NCBI RefSeq assembly: GCF_902832845.1
Contig: NZ_CADFDB010000005.1
Span: forward strand, 310,001 to 374,000
Direction of reading: 5' to 3'
From: Burkholderia metallica
GTDB lineage: Bacteria > Pseudomonadota > Gammaproteobacteria > Burkholderiales > Burkholderiaceae
Length of the DNA: 64,000 nucleotides
Shown piece by piece: positions 19,026-27,768 of this stretch (its first letter is position 1; the number at the start of each line of letters is the position of its first letter). Made by a program: the position numbers and the translations under genes. The notes under the pieces were generated by a model that was not told the DNA's origin, searched no databases, and saw nothing but the letters and a program-made list of their open reading frames with translations.

Positions 19026-19118
19026 GCGCCCGCTTCGCGGGCGCGTGGCTGCGGAGTGGAGGAAGCCGCCTGCGCGGCTTCCGGCGGGACTCGAAGGGAT
19101 GCGCGTGCACGCGCATCC
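19026..19118. repeat. Cluster of three perfect hairpins (REP-like) between the tRNA-Asp repeats
   Basis: Three inverted repeats lie in 93 bases: 19026-19044 (eight-base arms, loop TTC), 19061-19082 (nine-base arms, loop CTGC) and 19097-19118 (a fully self-complementary 22-mer). No reading frame of note is present. The arrangement resembles a bacterial interspersed mosaic element or a structured remnant; its origin is not known. Confidence 0.75.
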
Positions 19119-19137
19119 GCGGCCTGCGGGATGTAGG

Positions 19138-19204
19138 CGAGTCCCGTCCGCTCCGCCAGAAAATGAAGAAGCCCGCCTCGTGCGGGCTTCTTCATTTGTA
19201 TCGT
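19138..19204 (+). pseudogene. Remnant tRNA-Asp 3' end plus terminator (direct repeat, copy 2)
   Basis: The first ~21 bases reproduce the T-loop, acceptor strand and CCA of tRNA-Asp, with no upstream D-arm or anticodon arm, so no functional tRNA is encoded. The following terminator copy is intact. This is either the leftover of a second tandem tRNA-Asp gene or an attachment-site duplication left by an element that once used tRNA-Asp. Confidence 0.75.
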
Positions 19205-19327
19205 CGGTGCGAGCGCTTTGCGTGTACCCGGTTGTCGCGTTGCGCTCGCCGACATCACGTCTGCTTTTCTCCCGTCCCAACTTGTATGTTGTAATATCGG
19301 TCGTTTTGTCCAATTTTCCCGTCACGC

Positions 19328-21265
19328 ATGCTCGATTTCTTCCGTAATCACCAGCGCCTGATGATGGCGCTCCTGCTCCTGATCGTATTGCCGGGGCTGG
19401 GTTTCGTCGGGATCCAAGGCTTCCGCGGCTTCTTCGACGATAGTGCGAACGTCGCGGCAGTCAACGGGCACAAGATCACGCGGGTCGAATTCGACGGCGC
19501 GTTCCGCCAGCAGATCGACCAGGCGCGTCAGGCGCTCGGCGGGCAGTTCGACGTCAAGATGTTCGATACGCCCGAGCACCGCAAGCAGGTGCTCGACGGC
19601 CTGATCCAGCAACGCGTGCTGGCCGACGAGACCCAGCGTCTGCACCTGACCGCATCCGACAACGCCGTGCGCGAAGCACTGATGAGCGACCCGATGATCG
19701 CGTCGCTGAAGAAGCCCGACGGTTCGATCGACGTCGAACGCTATGCGCAGCTGCTCGCGTTCCAGGGGATGACACCCGAGCAGTATCAGGAGCGCGTGCG
19801 CTACAGCCTCGCGCTGCAGCAGATTCCGGCCAGCATCGTGTCGAGCGCGTTCACGCCGAAGAGCCTCGCGCAACGCCTGTCCGAACTCGCCGCGCAGCAG
19901 CGCGAAGTGCAGTCGCTCGTGCTGAAGACGACCGACTTCGCGGCGAAGGTCCAGCCGACCGACGCGCAGCTCACCGCGTACTACGACGCGCACAAGCAGA
20001 GTTTCGCGACGCCCGAAACCGCGACGATCCAGTACCTCGTCTATTCGCCGGCCACGGCCGCCGCGAGCGCGCAGCCGACCGATGCGGACATCAAGAAGTT
20101 CTACGACGACAACCCGACGCACTTCCGCACCGAAGCGCAGGTGCGCGTGAGCCACATCTTCATCGCCGCGCCGGGCAGCGCCAGCGCGGCCGACAAGGCA
20201 GCCGCAAAGGCGAAGGCCGAGCAACTGCTGGCCGACGTGAAGGCGCATCCCGACCAGTTCGCGCAGATCGCGCAGAAGAACTCGCAGGATGCACCGTCGG
20301 CCGCGAAGGGCGGCGACCTCGGCTTCATCACGCGCGGCTCGACGGCGGGCGGCAAGGCGTTCGACGATGCGGCGTTCGCGCTGAAGCAGGGCGACGTGAG
20401 TGGCGTCGTGCAGTCGGATCTGGGCTTCCACATCCTGAAGGCAACGGAAGTGAAGCCGGCGGCCGTCAAGCCGTTCGCGGACGTGAAGGATCAGATCGCG
20501 GTCGACCTGAAGCAGCAGTACGCGTCGAAGGCATTCACGGACAACGCGGAAGGCTTCACGTCGACCGTGTACGAAAAGGCGAAGACGCTGCAACCGGCCG
20601 CGGACAAGTACAAGCTGACGATCCAGACGGCCACCGTCACGCCGACGCCGAATCCGCAACTGCCGCCGACGAGCCCGCTGAACAATCCGAAGTTCCTGGC
20701 TGCCGTGTTCGCGAACGACGCGGTGAAGAACCAGAACAACACGCAGGCGATCGACGTCGGCAACAACACGCTGATCTCGGCGCGCGTGACCGACTACAAG
20801 CCGGCTGCCGTGCCCGCGCTCGACGCGATCAAGGACGTCGTGCGCCAGAAGGTCGTCGCCGAGCAGGCCGCGGAACTCGCGAAGAAGGACGGTGCGGCGA
20901 AGCTCGCCGAACTGCAGAAGTCGAAGTCGACCGACGGGTTTTCGGCTGCGCAGAAGGTGTCGCGCACGCAGTCGCAGGGCCTGACGCCGGCCGCGCTGAG
21001 CGCCGTCTACAAGGTCGACGCGAAGACGCTGCCGGCCTACGTCGGCGTCGATCTCGGCGCCGACGGCTATGCGATCTACCGTGTGAACGCGGTGATTCCG
21101 GGTTCGGCGGTCGATCCGCAGCAACTGGCGGCCGCGCAGCAGCAGATGGCGCAGGTCGATGCGCAGAGCGAAGGCGAAGCGTATCTCGCCGCGCTGCGCG
21201 ATCGTTCGAAGGTGAAGCTGTACGGTACGACGACGGCCAGCCAGTCGCAGGACGGCGACAACTGA
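19328..21265 (+). CDS. ppiD: Periplasmic folding chaperone / peptidyl-prolyl isomerase PpiD
   Basis: A 645-residue protein anchored in the inner membrane by one N-terminal helix (LMMALLLLIVLPGLGFVGIQGF, residues ~11-32), with a large periplasmic part. A SurA-type N-terminal chaperone region precedes a parvulin domain (RVSHIFIAAPG ... FAQIAQKNSQDAPSAAKGGDLGFITRG ... VVQSDLGFHILKATEV, ~residues 275-380). It helps newly exported proteins fold at the Sec exit. The start follows two tRNAs and the hairpin cluster; a terminator follows the gene. Confidence 0.93.
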   Translation: MLDFFRNHQRLMMALLLLIVLPGLGFVGIQGFRGFFDDSANVAAVNGHKITRVEFDGAFRQQIDQARQALGGQFDVKMFDTPEHRKQVLDGLIQQRVLADETQRLHLTASDNAVREALMSDPMIASLKKPDGSIDVERYAQLLAFQGMTPEQYQERVRYSLALQQIPASIVSSAFTPKSLAQRLSELAAQQREVQSLVLKTTDFAAKVQPTDAQLTAYYDAHKQSFATPETATIQYLVYSPATAAASAQPTDADIKKFYDDNPTHFRTEAQVRVSHIFIAAPGSASAADKAAAKAKAEQLLADVKAHPDQFAQIAQKNSQDAPSAAKGGDLGFITRGSTAGGKAFDDAAFALKQGDVSGVVQSDLGFHILKATEVKPAAVKPFADVKDQIAVDLKQQYASKAFTDNAEGFTSTVYEKAKTLQPAADKYKLTIQTATVTPTPNPQLPPTSPLNNPKFLAAVFANDAVKNQNNTQAIDVGNNTLISARVTDYKPAAVPALDAIKDVVRQKVVAEQAAELAKKDGAAKLAELQKSKSTDGFSAAQKVSRTQSQGLTPAALSAVYKVDAKTLPAYVGVDLGADGYAIYRVNAVIPGSAVDPQQLAAAQQQMAQVDAQSEGEAYLAALRDRSKVKLYGTTTASQSQDGDN

Positions 21266-21287
21266 GCATCGTTTCGCATGCAACGAC

Positions 21288-21316
21288 AAAAAGCCCCGCT
21301 TCGTGCGGGGCTTTTT
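21288..21316. terminator. Bidirectional terminator between ppiD and tesA
   Basis: A perfect twelve-pair stem AAAAAGCCCCGC/GCGGGGCTTTTT with loop TTCGT lies between two convergent genes. A and T tracts flank it, so it can end both transcripts. Confidence 0.9.
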
Positions 21317-21343
21317 GTTTTCCGATGGCGGCGAGTCGTCAGG

Positions 21344-22027
21344 TCAGCCGCGCGGCTTGCCGAGCAGCGGTTTCAGCGTGGGCCAGACGTTGTCGAGCAG
21401 CATGCCCTGTGCCGGCTGCGCCGGATGCATCTGGTCGGCCTGGAACAGCTCGGGCCTGTTCTCGATGCCGGCGAGCAGGAACGGCACGAGCGGCACGCCG
21501 AGATCCTTCGACAGCCGCGTATAGACCGCGTGGAATTTCTGCGTGTAGTCGGGGCCGTAATTGGGCGGCACGTACATGCCGACCAGCAGGACCTTCGCAT
21601 GCGCCTGCCGCGCGCCGGCGATGATGTCGCGCAGGTTCTGCTCGGTCGTCGCGAGCGGCACGCCGCGCAGCGCATCGTTCGAGCCGAGCTCGACGACGAC
21701 GATCGACGGCTTGAGCCGTTGCAGCACCGCGGGCAGCCGCGCGCGGCCGCCGCTCGTGGTGTCGCCGCTGACGCTCGCGTTCGCGACGCTATAATCGATT
21801 CGCTCGGTCGCGAGCCGTTGCCGCAGCAGCGCCACCCAGCCGGTGTCGCGCGGCAGCCCGTATTCGGCCGACAGGCTGTCGCCGAGCACGACGATCACGG
21901 GCCGGCCCGATGTCGCGGATGTCGCGGCCGATGTCGTGGCGGCGCGTGCCGGCACGGTGGCGGCCAGCATGGTGCCCAGCAGCGCGGCAGCCGCCGCGCG
22001 TCTCTTCCAGCGAAATGTCGTGTCCAT
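21344..22027 (-). CDS. tesA: Arylesterase / acyl-CoA thioesterase I (SGNH hydrolase)
   Basis: A 227-residue periplasmic hydrolase. The N-terminal ~30 residues form a Sec signal ending in VPARA. The SGNH blocks are seen: GDSLSAEYG (Ser51), the Gly block in NASVSGDTTSGG, GSNDALRG, and the Asp-His pair in DQMHPA. It hydrolyses short esters and acyl-CoA, with broad specificity in TesA/EstA relatives. Its ATG (22025-22027, complement) overlaps the ATG of the divergent ABC ATPase gene by two bases. E. coli also has tesA divergent from ybbA. Confidence 0.9.
   Translation of the reverse strand: MDTTFRWKRRAAAAALLGTMLAATVPARAATTSAATSATSGRPVIVVLGDSLSAEYGLPRDTGWVALLRQRLATERIDYSVANASVSGDTTSGGRARLPAVLQRLKPSIVVVELGSNDALRGVPLATTEQNLRDIIAGARQAHAKVLLVGMYVPPNYGPDYTQKFHAVYTRLSKDLGVPLVPFLLAGIENRPELFQADQMHPAQPAQGMLLDNVWPTLKPLLGKPRG
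21768..21795 (+). promoter_or_regulatory. Possible promoter of the ybbA-like gene inside tesA
   Basis: CTGACG, a 16-bp spacer and TATAAT lie on the plus strand within the tesA coding region, ~230 bp before the ATPase start. Because the two genes share their start codons there is no intergenic space, so each promoter must lie inside the other gene. A match by eye only; codon constraints could also produce it. Confidence 0.3.
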
Positions 22028-22739
22028 GTTCAAGATTACCGATCCGATCATCGAAGTCCATGACGTATGCAAGCGGGTCGCCGACGCGACGGGCGAGCTG
22101 ACGATTCTCGACGGCATCACGCTCGCCGTGACGCAGGGCAGCAGCCTCGCGATCGTCGGCGCGTCGGGGTCGGGCAAATCGACGCTGCTCGGCCTGCTTG
22201 CCGGGTTGGACAGCGCCACGAGCGGCACGGTTCGCCTGCTCGGTCGCGCGCTCGACCAGCTCGACGAGGATGCGCGCGCGGCGCTGCGCAACGGCGCAGT
22301 CGGGTTCGTGTTCCAGTCGTTCCAGTTGATGCCGCATCTGACGGCGCTCGAGAACGTGATGCTGCCGCTCGAACTGCAGGGCGGCGTCAGCGCGCGCGAC
22401 GCGGCCGAGCGCGCCTGCGCGTTGCTCGTGCAGGTCGGTCTCGGCGAACGCACCGCGCATTATCCGAAGCTGTTGTCCGGGGGCGAGCAGCAGCGTGTCG
22501 CGCTGGCGCGCGCGTTCGTCACGCGCCCGGCGATCCTGTTCGCCGACGAACCGACGGGCAGCCTCGACGCGGCCACCGGCCATGCGGTTATCGACCTGAT
22601 GTTCGAACTGAACCGCACGCACGGCGCCACGCTCGTGCTCGTCACGCACGACGTCGAACTCGCGCGCCGCTGCGCGACGACGGTGACGCTCGACGCCGGA
22701 CGCATCGTCGAGCCGCAGGCGCAGCGGCGCAGCACCTGA
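22026..22739 (+). CDS. ABC transporter ATP-binding protein (YbbA/LolD-like)
   Basis: A 237-residue nucleotide-binding subunit of the LolD/MacB/YbbA class. Walker A GASGSGKST (~residues 50-58), Q-loop FVFQSFQLMPHLTALENVMLPLEL, signature LLSGGEQQRVALARA, Walker B ILFADEPTGSLD and H-loop LVTHD are all intact. Such ATPases pair with an FtsX/MacB-like permease for lipoprotein or envelope-linked work, but no permease gene is next to it; the neighbour is convergent pgi. The start codon overlaps that of tesA (CATG). Confidence 0.9.
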   Translation: MFKITDPIIEVHDVCKRVADATGELTILDGITLAVTQGSSLAIVGASGSGKSTLLGLLAGLDSATSGTVRLLGRALDQLDEDARAALRNGAVGFVFQSFQLMPHLTALENVMLPLELQGGVSARDAAERACALLVQVGLGERTAHYPKLLSGGEQQRVALARAFVTRPAILFADEPTGSLDAATGHAVIDLMFELNRTHGATLVLVTHDVELARRCATTVTLDAGRIVEPQAQRRST

Positions 22740-22807
22740 ATTCATCGGCCGGCCGTACAGGCAGCGCTGCGCGGCCGGCATCGCCATGACGCCGTCGCGT
22801 CAGCGCT

Positions 22808-24430
22808 TCAACGCTTCAGCGCCGCACGGGCGCGCTCGATCAGCGCCGTGGTCGACGAGTCGTGCTTCGCGGGATCGACCGACTCGGCCGACAGGTCGGC
22901 TTCCACGACCTTGCCGAGAATCTTGCCGAGCTCGACGCCCCACTGGTCGAACGGATTGATGTCCCACACCGTTGCCTGCACGAGCACCTTGTGTTCGTAC
23001 AGCGCGATCAGCGCGCCGAGCGCGCGCGGCGTCAGCGCATCGACGAGCAGCGTCGTCGTCGGCCGGTTGCCCGGGAACGTCAGATGCGGCGCGAGCGCCT
23101 CCTTGCCCGGCCCCGCGACCTTGCGCGCTTCGTCGAGCGTGCGGCCGAGCATCAGCGCCTCGCTCTGCGCGAAGCAGTTCGCCAGCAGCTTCGGATGATG
23201 GTTCGCGAGCGGATGCTCGGGCGTCAGCACCGCGATGAAGTCGATCGGTACGATCGTCGGCCCCTGGTGCAGCATCTGGAAGAACGCATGCTGGCCGTTG
23301 GTGCCCGGCTCGCCCCACGTGACGGCGGACGTCGGGTAGTCGACGAAGGTGCCGTCCAGGCGCGCGGATTTGCCGTTGCTCTCCATTTCGAGCTGCTGCA
23401 GGTACGACGGCAGGTAGTGCAGCGCTTCCGAATACGGCGCGACGAGATAGCTCTGCGAGCCGAAGAAGTTCCGGTACCAGATGCCGATCAGGCCGAGCAG
23501 CACCGGCAGGTTGCGCTCGAGCGGCGCTTCGCGGAAGTGGCGATCCATGTCGTTCGCGCCGGCGAGCAGCTCGTCGAACTGCTCGGGGCCGATCGCGATC
23601 ATGATCGACAGGCCGACCGCCGACCACAGCGAGTAGCGGCCGCCGACCCAGTCCCACATTTCGAACACGTTGTCCGCGGCGATGCCGAACTTCACGACTT
23701 CGGCCGGGTTCGCCGACACGCCGACGAAGTGCTTCGCGAGCGCATCCTCGGGGCAGCCGCGTGCGACGAACCAGTCGCGCAGCGAGCGTGCGTTCGTCAT
23801 CGTTTCGAGTGTCGTGAAAGTCTTCGACACGATGATCGCGAGCGTTTCCTCGGGATCGACCTGTTCGAGCACGCGCGCGAGATCGGCGCCGTCGACGTTC
23901 GATACGAAGTGCGTGGCGATGTCGGGCGTCGCGACGTGGTGCAGCGCGTGCACGACCATCTTCGGCCCGAGATCGGAGCCGCCGATGCCGATGTTGATCA
24001 CGTGGCGAATCCGTTTGCCCGTGTAGCCCGTCCACGAGCCGCTGCGCACGGCGCGCGCGAACGTCGCCATCTTCGCGCGCTCGGCGCTGACCTGCGCATG
24101 GAACGGTGCTTGCGGATCGGTCGCGCGCAGCGCGGTGTGCAGCGCGGCGCGGCCTTCGGTCGGGTTGACGATCTCGCCCGCGAACATCGCGTCGCGGCGC
24201 GCTTCGACGCCCGCGTCGCGCGCGAGCTGCACGAGCAGGCGCAGCGTGTCGTCATTGATGCGGTTCTTCGAGAAATCGGCCGCGAGGCCGCCGCCCGGAA
24301 TCGTGAAGCGTTCGGCGCGGGTCGGCGCGCGGTCGTTTTCCGGCGCGAACCAGTCGCGCAGCCGGGCGTGGCGGATTTGCTCGAAGTGGGATTGAAGGGC
24401 AGTCCAGGCGGGGAGCGAATTCAGCGTCAT
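22808..24430 (-). CDS. pgi: Glucose-6-phosphate isomerase
   Basis: A 540-residue cytoplasmic enzyme interconverting glucose-6-phosphate and fructose-6-phosphate. Signatures: [14 protein letters not shown] (~residues 142-155), [31 protein letters not shown], the catalytic-base region [12 protein letters not shown] and [18 protein letters not shown] at 24430 begins the conserved MTLNSLPAW; further upstream in-frame codons lack family similarity. nnr lies 111 bp upstream on the same strand. Confidence 0.97.
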   Translation of the reverse strand: MTLNSLPAWTALQSHFEQIRHARLRDWFAPENDRAPTRAERFTIPGGGLAADFSKNRINDDTLRLLVQLARDAGVEARRDAMFAGEIVNPTEGRAALHTALRATDPQAPFHAQVSAERAKMATFARAVRSGSWTGYTGKRIRHVINIGIGGSDLGPKMVVHALHHVATPDIATHFVSNVDGADLARVLEQVDPEETLAIIVSKTFTTLETMTNARSLRDWFVARGCPEDALAKHFVGVSANPAEVVKFGIAADNVFEMWDWVGGRYSLWSAVGLSIMIAIGPEQFDELLAGANDMDRHFREAPLERNLPVLLGLIGIWYRNFFGSQSYLVAPYSEALHYLPSYLQQLEMESNGKSARLDGTFVDYPTSAVTWGEPGTNGQHAFFQMLHQGPTIVPIDFIAVLTPEHPLANHHPKLLANCFAQSEALMLGRTLDEARKVAGPGKEALAPHLTFPGNRPTTTLLVDALTPRALGALIALYEHKVLVQATVWDINPFDQWGVELGKILGKVVEADLSAESVDPAKHDSSTTALIERARAALKR

Positions 24431-24541
24431 GGCGGTTCGAGTGAGGCGTGAATCGGGAGGAATGCCGCGCCGGCTCATCGGGATCGGAAGGCCGGCGGAC
24501 GAGAAGGCCCGCCGTGCGGCGGGGCAGTCAGTATAGCGGCG

Positions 24542-26083
24542 TTACGTGTCGGCGCGCGGCGACGGGTAAAAAAGGCGATTGATCAGCGTGCGCACCATCG
24601 GCGCGAGCTCGCCCGCCGTGAGTCCGGCCGGCCCCGTGCCGTGCGCGGTCAGCGTGTCGGCCGCGAGGCCGTGCAGGTAGACGCCCGCGAGCGCCGCTTC
24701 ATACGGCGCGACGCGCTGCGCGAGCAACGCGCCGATCAGCCCGCCGAGCACGTCGCCAGTACCGCCGGTGGCGAGCGCCGCGTTGCCGGTCGGATTGATC
24801 GTCACGCGGCCGTCGGGCGCTGCAATCACCGTGCCCGAGCCTTTCAGCACGACGTTCGCCGCATAACGCGCGGCGAGCGCCTGCGCGGCCGCGACGCGGT
24901 CGCGCTGCACAGCTTCGGTGTCGCTGCCGAGCAGGCGCGCGGCTTCGAGCGGGTGCGGGGTGAGCACGCACGGATTGCCGCGCGCGCCGCGTGCGGCGAC
25001 GGACGTCGCGAGATCCGCATGGGTGGCGACGAGGTTCAGGGCGTCGGCGTCGAGCAGCGTCGCGGCGTCGTGCGCGAGCGCGTTGCGCACGAGCGTCGCC
25101 GCCGCCTCGCGCGTGCCGAGCCCGCAGCCGGCCGCGATCGCGGTCATCGCGCCGAGCTCGACGGTGTCGGCCGGATGCAGCATCAGTTCGGGGAACGGCG
25201 GATCGTACGGCGGCGCTCCGGCGCCGAGGAAGCCGACGTGCACCTTGCCGGCACCCGCGAACAGCGCGGCGCGGGCGGCCAGGATCGGCGCGCCGCACAT
25301 GCCCGTATCGCCGCCGAGCACCGCGACGCTGCCGAACGTGCCCTTGTGGGACGCGAATGCGCGCGCGGGCAGCGCGGCGGCGAACCGCGCGGGCGTGTTC
25401 AGCACGATGGCCGGCGTGGCGGGCGGCGCGACGTCGAGCGATGCGACGTCGATCTCGCCGGCGAGGTCGCGGCCTTCGCCGGTATAGAGGCCCGGCTTCG
25501 CGCCGATGAACGTGAGGGTATGCGTGGCGACGACGGCCGCACCCGCGCCGACGATCCGGCCCGTATCGCTGTCGAGGCCGCTCGGCACGTCGAGCGCGAG
25601 CACGCGGCCGCCGCTGCGCGCATGCGCGGCGATGCGAACCGCCTGCTCGGCGAACACGCCGTCGAGCGCGCGGCCGAGACCGATGCCGAACAGCCCGTCG
25701 ACGACCCACGCATAGCCGTCCAGCGAGGCCGGCGGCGTGGCCGACAATGGCACGCCGGCGGCGCGCGCGAGTCCGAGCGCCCATTGCGCGTCGTCCGGTT
25801 TGACCGGCACCGGCATCCAGGCCTGCGTCGCGACGCCGAGCTGCTGAAGGTGCGCGGCGGCAACGAGCGCGTCGCCGCCGTTGTTGCCGGGGCCGACCGC
25901 AAACCAGACGGGGCGGTCGTCGCCGGCGGCGCGCTCGGACAGCCAGCGCGCGGCGGCGGCGCCGGCCCGGCCCATCAGCGTGTGCGGCGGCAGCGCCGCG
26001 GCGGCGGCCTCCGCAGCGCGCAGGTCGGCGACGCGCAGCAGCGCGACTGGATCGGAATCGGGAAACGGGAGGGTCACGGTCAT
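24542..26083 (-). CDS. nnr: Bifunctional NAD(P)H-hydrate repair enzyme
   Basis: A 513-residue fusion of NAD(P)HX epimerase (YjeF_N, residues ~10-215) and ADP/ATP-dependent NAD(P)HX dehydratase (YjeF_C, ~230-505). The epimerase part has FAVGPGNNGGDALVAAAHL; the dehydratase part has SHKGTFGSVAVLGGDTGM and the nucleotide-binding NPTGNAALATGGTGDVLGG loop. It repairs hydrated nicotinamide cofactors. It follows the DadA-type gene by 51 bp on the same strand. Confidence 0.94.
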   Translation of the reverse strand: MTVTLPFPDSDPVALLRVADLRAAEAAAAALPPHTLMGRAGAAAARWLSERAAGDDRPVWFAVGPGNNGGDALVAAAHLQQLGVATQAWMPVPVKPDDAQWALGLARAAGVPLSATPPASLDGYAWVVDGLFGIGLGRALDGVFAEQAVRIAAHARSGGRVLALDVPSGLDSDTGRIVGAGAAVVATHTLTFIGAKPGLYTGEGRDLAGEIDVASLDVAPPATPAIVLNTPARFAAALPARAFASHKGTFGSVAVLGGDTGMCGAPILAARAALFAGAGKVHVGFLGAGAPPYDPPFPELMLHPADTVELGAMTAIAAGCGLGTREAAATLVRNALAHDAATLLDADALNLVATHADLATSVAARGARGNPCVLTPHPLEAARLLGSDTEAVQRDRVAAAQALAARYAANVVLKGSGTVIAAPDGRVTINPTGNAALATGGTGDVLGGLIGALLAQRVAPYEAALAGVYLHGLAADTLTAHGTGPAGLTAGELAPMVRTLINRLFYPSPRADT

Positions 26084-26134
26084 CGCGGGTCGTGGCAGCT
26101 GGCAAGGAGGCCGCCGCAGACGGGCCCGCGGCGG

Positions 26135-27436
26135 TCAGGTCGTGAAGCGCGCGGCGCGCAGCGCGGCGAGCGTGTCGGCGGGCCAGTGCTGCACGTCGCC
26201 GCCCAGATAGTCGGTCACCACTTTAGCAGACCCGCACGCGAGGCCCCAGCCGGCCGGCCCGTGCCCGAAATTGACGAACACGCGCGGATGCGGGGTCGGA
26301 CCGACGACCGGCAGGCCGTCCGGCGACAGCAGCTGCGTGCCTTGCCACGACAACGCGGCCGAGATTTTCGCGGCGCCGGGCACCCAGTCGTGGACGGCCT
26401 GGCCGAGCAGCGCGAGCGCTGCCTCGGACAGCGGCTCGGCGAGCGGCTTCGCAGTGTCGGGCAGGCTCTGCAGCACGGCGCTGCCGCCGACGCGCAACCG
26501 CTGGTGGGTGCGCGTGATCGAGATCCGCTTGATCGAATCGATGACGTTCAGGTGCGGCGAGTGTTCTTCGTAGGCGATCGGCGCGGTGAGCGTATGGACG
26601 CGCACCGGGTGCAGCGGCAGGCGCCAGCCGAGCCGGTCGAGCAGCGGGAGGCTGCCGGCGCCGGCGGCGACCACGATCGCGTCGGCGGAAATCACGTCGA
26701 CCTCGCGGGCATTCGACGCGCGCCGGTCGCCGGTCGGGACGAGTTCGACGGCGGCGCGGCCCGTGTCGACGCGGATCGCGGCGACTTCCGCGCCGAAGCG
26801 AAACAGCACGCCATGCTCGTCGAGCGTCTGTTTGAGCAGTTTCGCGAACAGCGGGCAATTCCCGGTGCGTTCGGTCTCGAGCAGCACGCCGCCGGCGAAG
26901 CCGGGTTCGGCCGGCACGGACGGCTCGAGCACCGCGCATTCGTCGGCGGAGAGCAGCCGGTACGGCTGGTCGAGCGTGCGCAGCAGGTCGAGCGCCGGCT
27001 GCAGCGCGTCCCAGTCGCGCGTTTCGCGCACGACGTGCAGGATGCCGGGCTTCTGCTCGAATTCGAGTGCGAGGCGCGTCTCGATGTCGGCGAGCGTGTC
27101 GCGCGACGCGTCGATCAGCGGGCGCAGCCGTGCGTATTGCGCGGCGAACGCGTCGGGCTCGCGCAGCATGCCGAGCTGCTTGACGAAGCGGCGCACGCCG
27201 CCGTTGAAGCCCGGCTTGTAGACGATGCCGCTGTCGCGCGACTGGCGCTGGCGCATGAAGGTCGGGCCGAACCAGACGTCGAGCGGGCTCGGCAGCAGCG
27301 CGCCGCCGTCGCCGTAGGTCGCGCCCTGCGCGACGGTCGCGTGGCGTTCGACCACGCATACGCGATGGCCGGCCGCGCGCAGCTGGTAGGCGGTGGCGAC
27401 GCCGCTGATTCCGCCGCCGATGACGATGACATCCAT
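26135..27436 (-). CDS. D-amino acid dehydrogenase (DadA-type FAD oxidoreductase)
   Basis: A 433-residue FAD-dependent oxidoreductase of the DAO family. The start MDVIVIGGGISGVATAYQLRAAGH is the Rossmann FAD site; ATYGDGGALLPSPLDVWFGP, HGPAGWGLACGSAKVVTDYL near the C-terminus and the overall length fit the DadA small-subunit type, which oxidises D-amino acids and passes electrons to the respiratory chain. Several DadA paralogues exist in Burkholderia, and no alanine racemase gene is next to it, so the substrate and symbol are left open. Confidence 0.88.
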   Translation of the reverse strand: MDVIVIGGGISGVATAYQLRAAGHRVCVVERHATVAQGATYGDGGALLPSPLDVWFGPTFMRQRQSRDSGIVYKPGFNGGVRRFVKQLGMLREPDAFAAQYARLRPLIDASRDTLADIETRLALEFEQKPGILHVVRETRDWDALQPALDLLRTLDQPYRLLSADECAVLEPSVPAEPGFAGGVLLETERTGNCPLFAKLLKQTLDEHGVLFRFGAEVAAIRVDTGRAAVELVPTGDRRASNAREVDVISADAIVVAAGAGSLPLLDRLGWRLPLHPVRVHTLTAPIAYEEHSPHLNVIDSIKRISITRTHQRLRVGGSAVLQSLPDTAKPLAEPLSEAALALLGQAVHDWVPGAAKISAALSWQGTQLLSPDGLPVVGPTPHPRVFVNFGHGPAGWGLACGSAKVVTDYLGGDVQHWPADTLAALRAARFTT

Positions 27437-27701
27437 GGATTGCTTCGATGACGGGCGGCGCGCAGGCGCCGCCCGGATGAGAATTCGCTGAGGGCCCCGG
27501 CCCGGTGAACCCGGAATGATAGCGCCAAAAGCGCGGGAACCGGCGTCGGGCGAGCGCGGACCGTGCGGCCGCACCACGGCCGCCGGCTGCCGTGCCCGCG
27601 CGGGGCGGGCCGGCGGGCGGTCCGTGAACGGCGCGCACCGCGGCACGGTTGCGGTGCACGCGGGCTGCCGATCGGCCGGTCTGGGACGACCGACTTCCGG
27701 G

Positions 27702-27707
27702 TATAAT
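27702..27707 (+). promoter_or_regulatory. Possible -10 element of purL
   Basis: A perfect TATAAT lies 61 bp before the purL ATG in the 332-bp divergent region between the DadA-type gene and purL. No good -35 hexamer is seen. The remainder of the divergent region is GC-rich without a recognisable gene. Confidence 0.5.
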
Positions 27708-27768
27708 TACGGCCTTCCTTTCGCCCCACGTCGCCACCTCGCGCGACTCATCGACGTCAGTCCAGCCC

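Noticed and set aside
19138-19204. A second functional tRNA-Asp
   Set aside because: Only the T-loop, acceptor 3' strand and CCA are present; the D-arm, anticodon arm and acceptor 5' strand are missing.
18862-19325. Minus-strand frames over the tRNA-Val/tRNA-Asp region, with strings such as ADGTRTRDP and GLEPATPG
   Set aside because: These are antisense translations of tRNA genes and their repeats, a well-known artefact.
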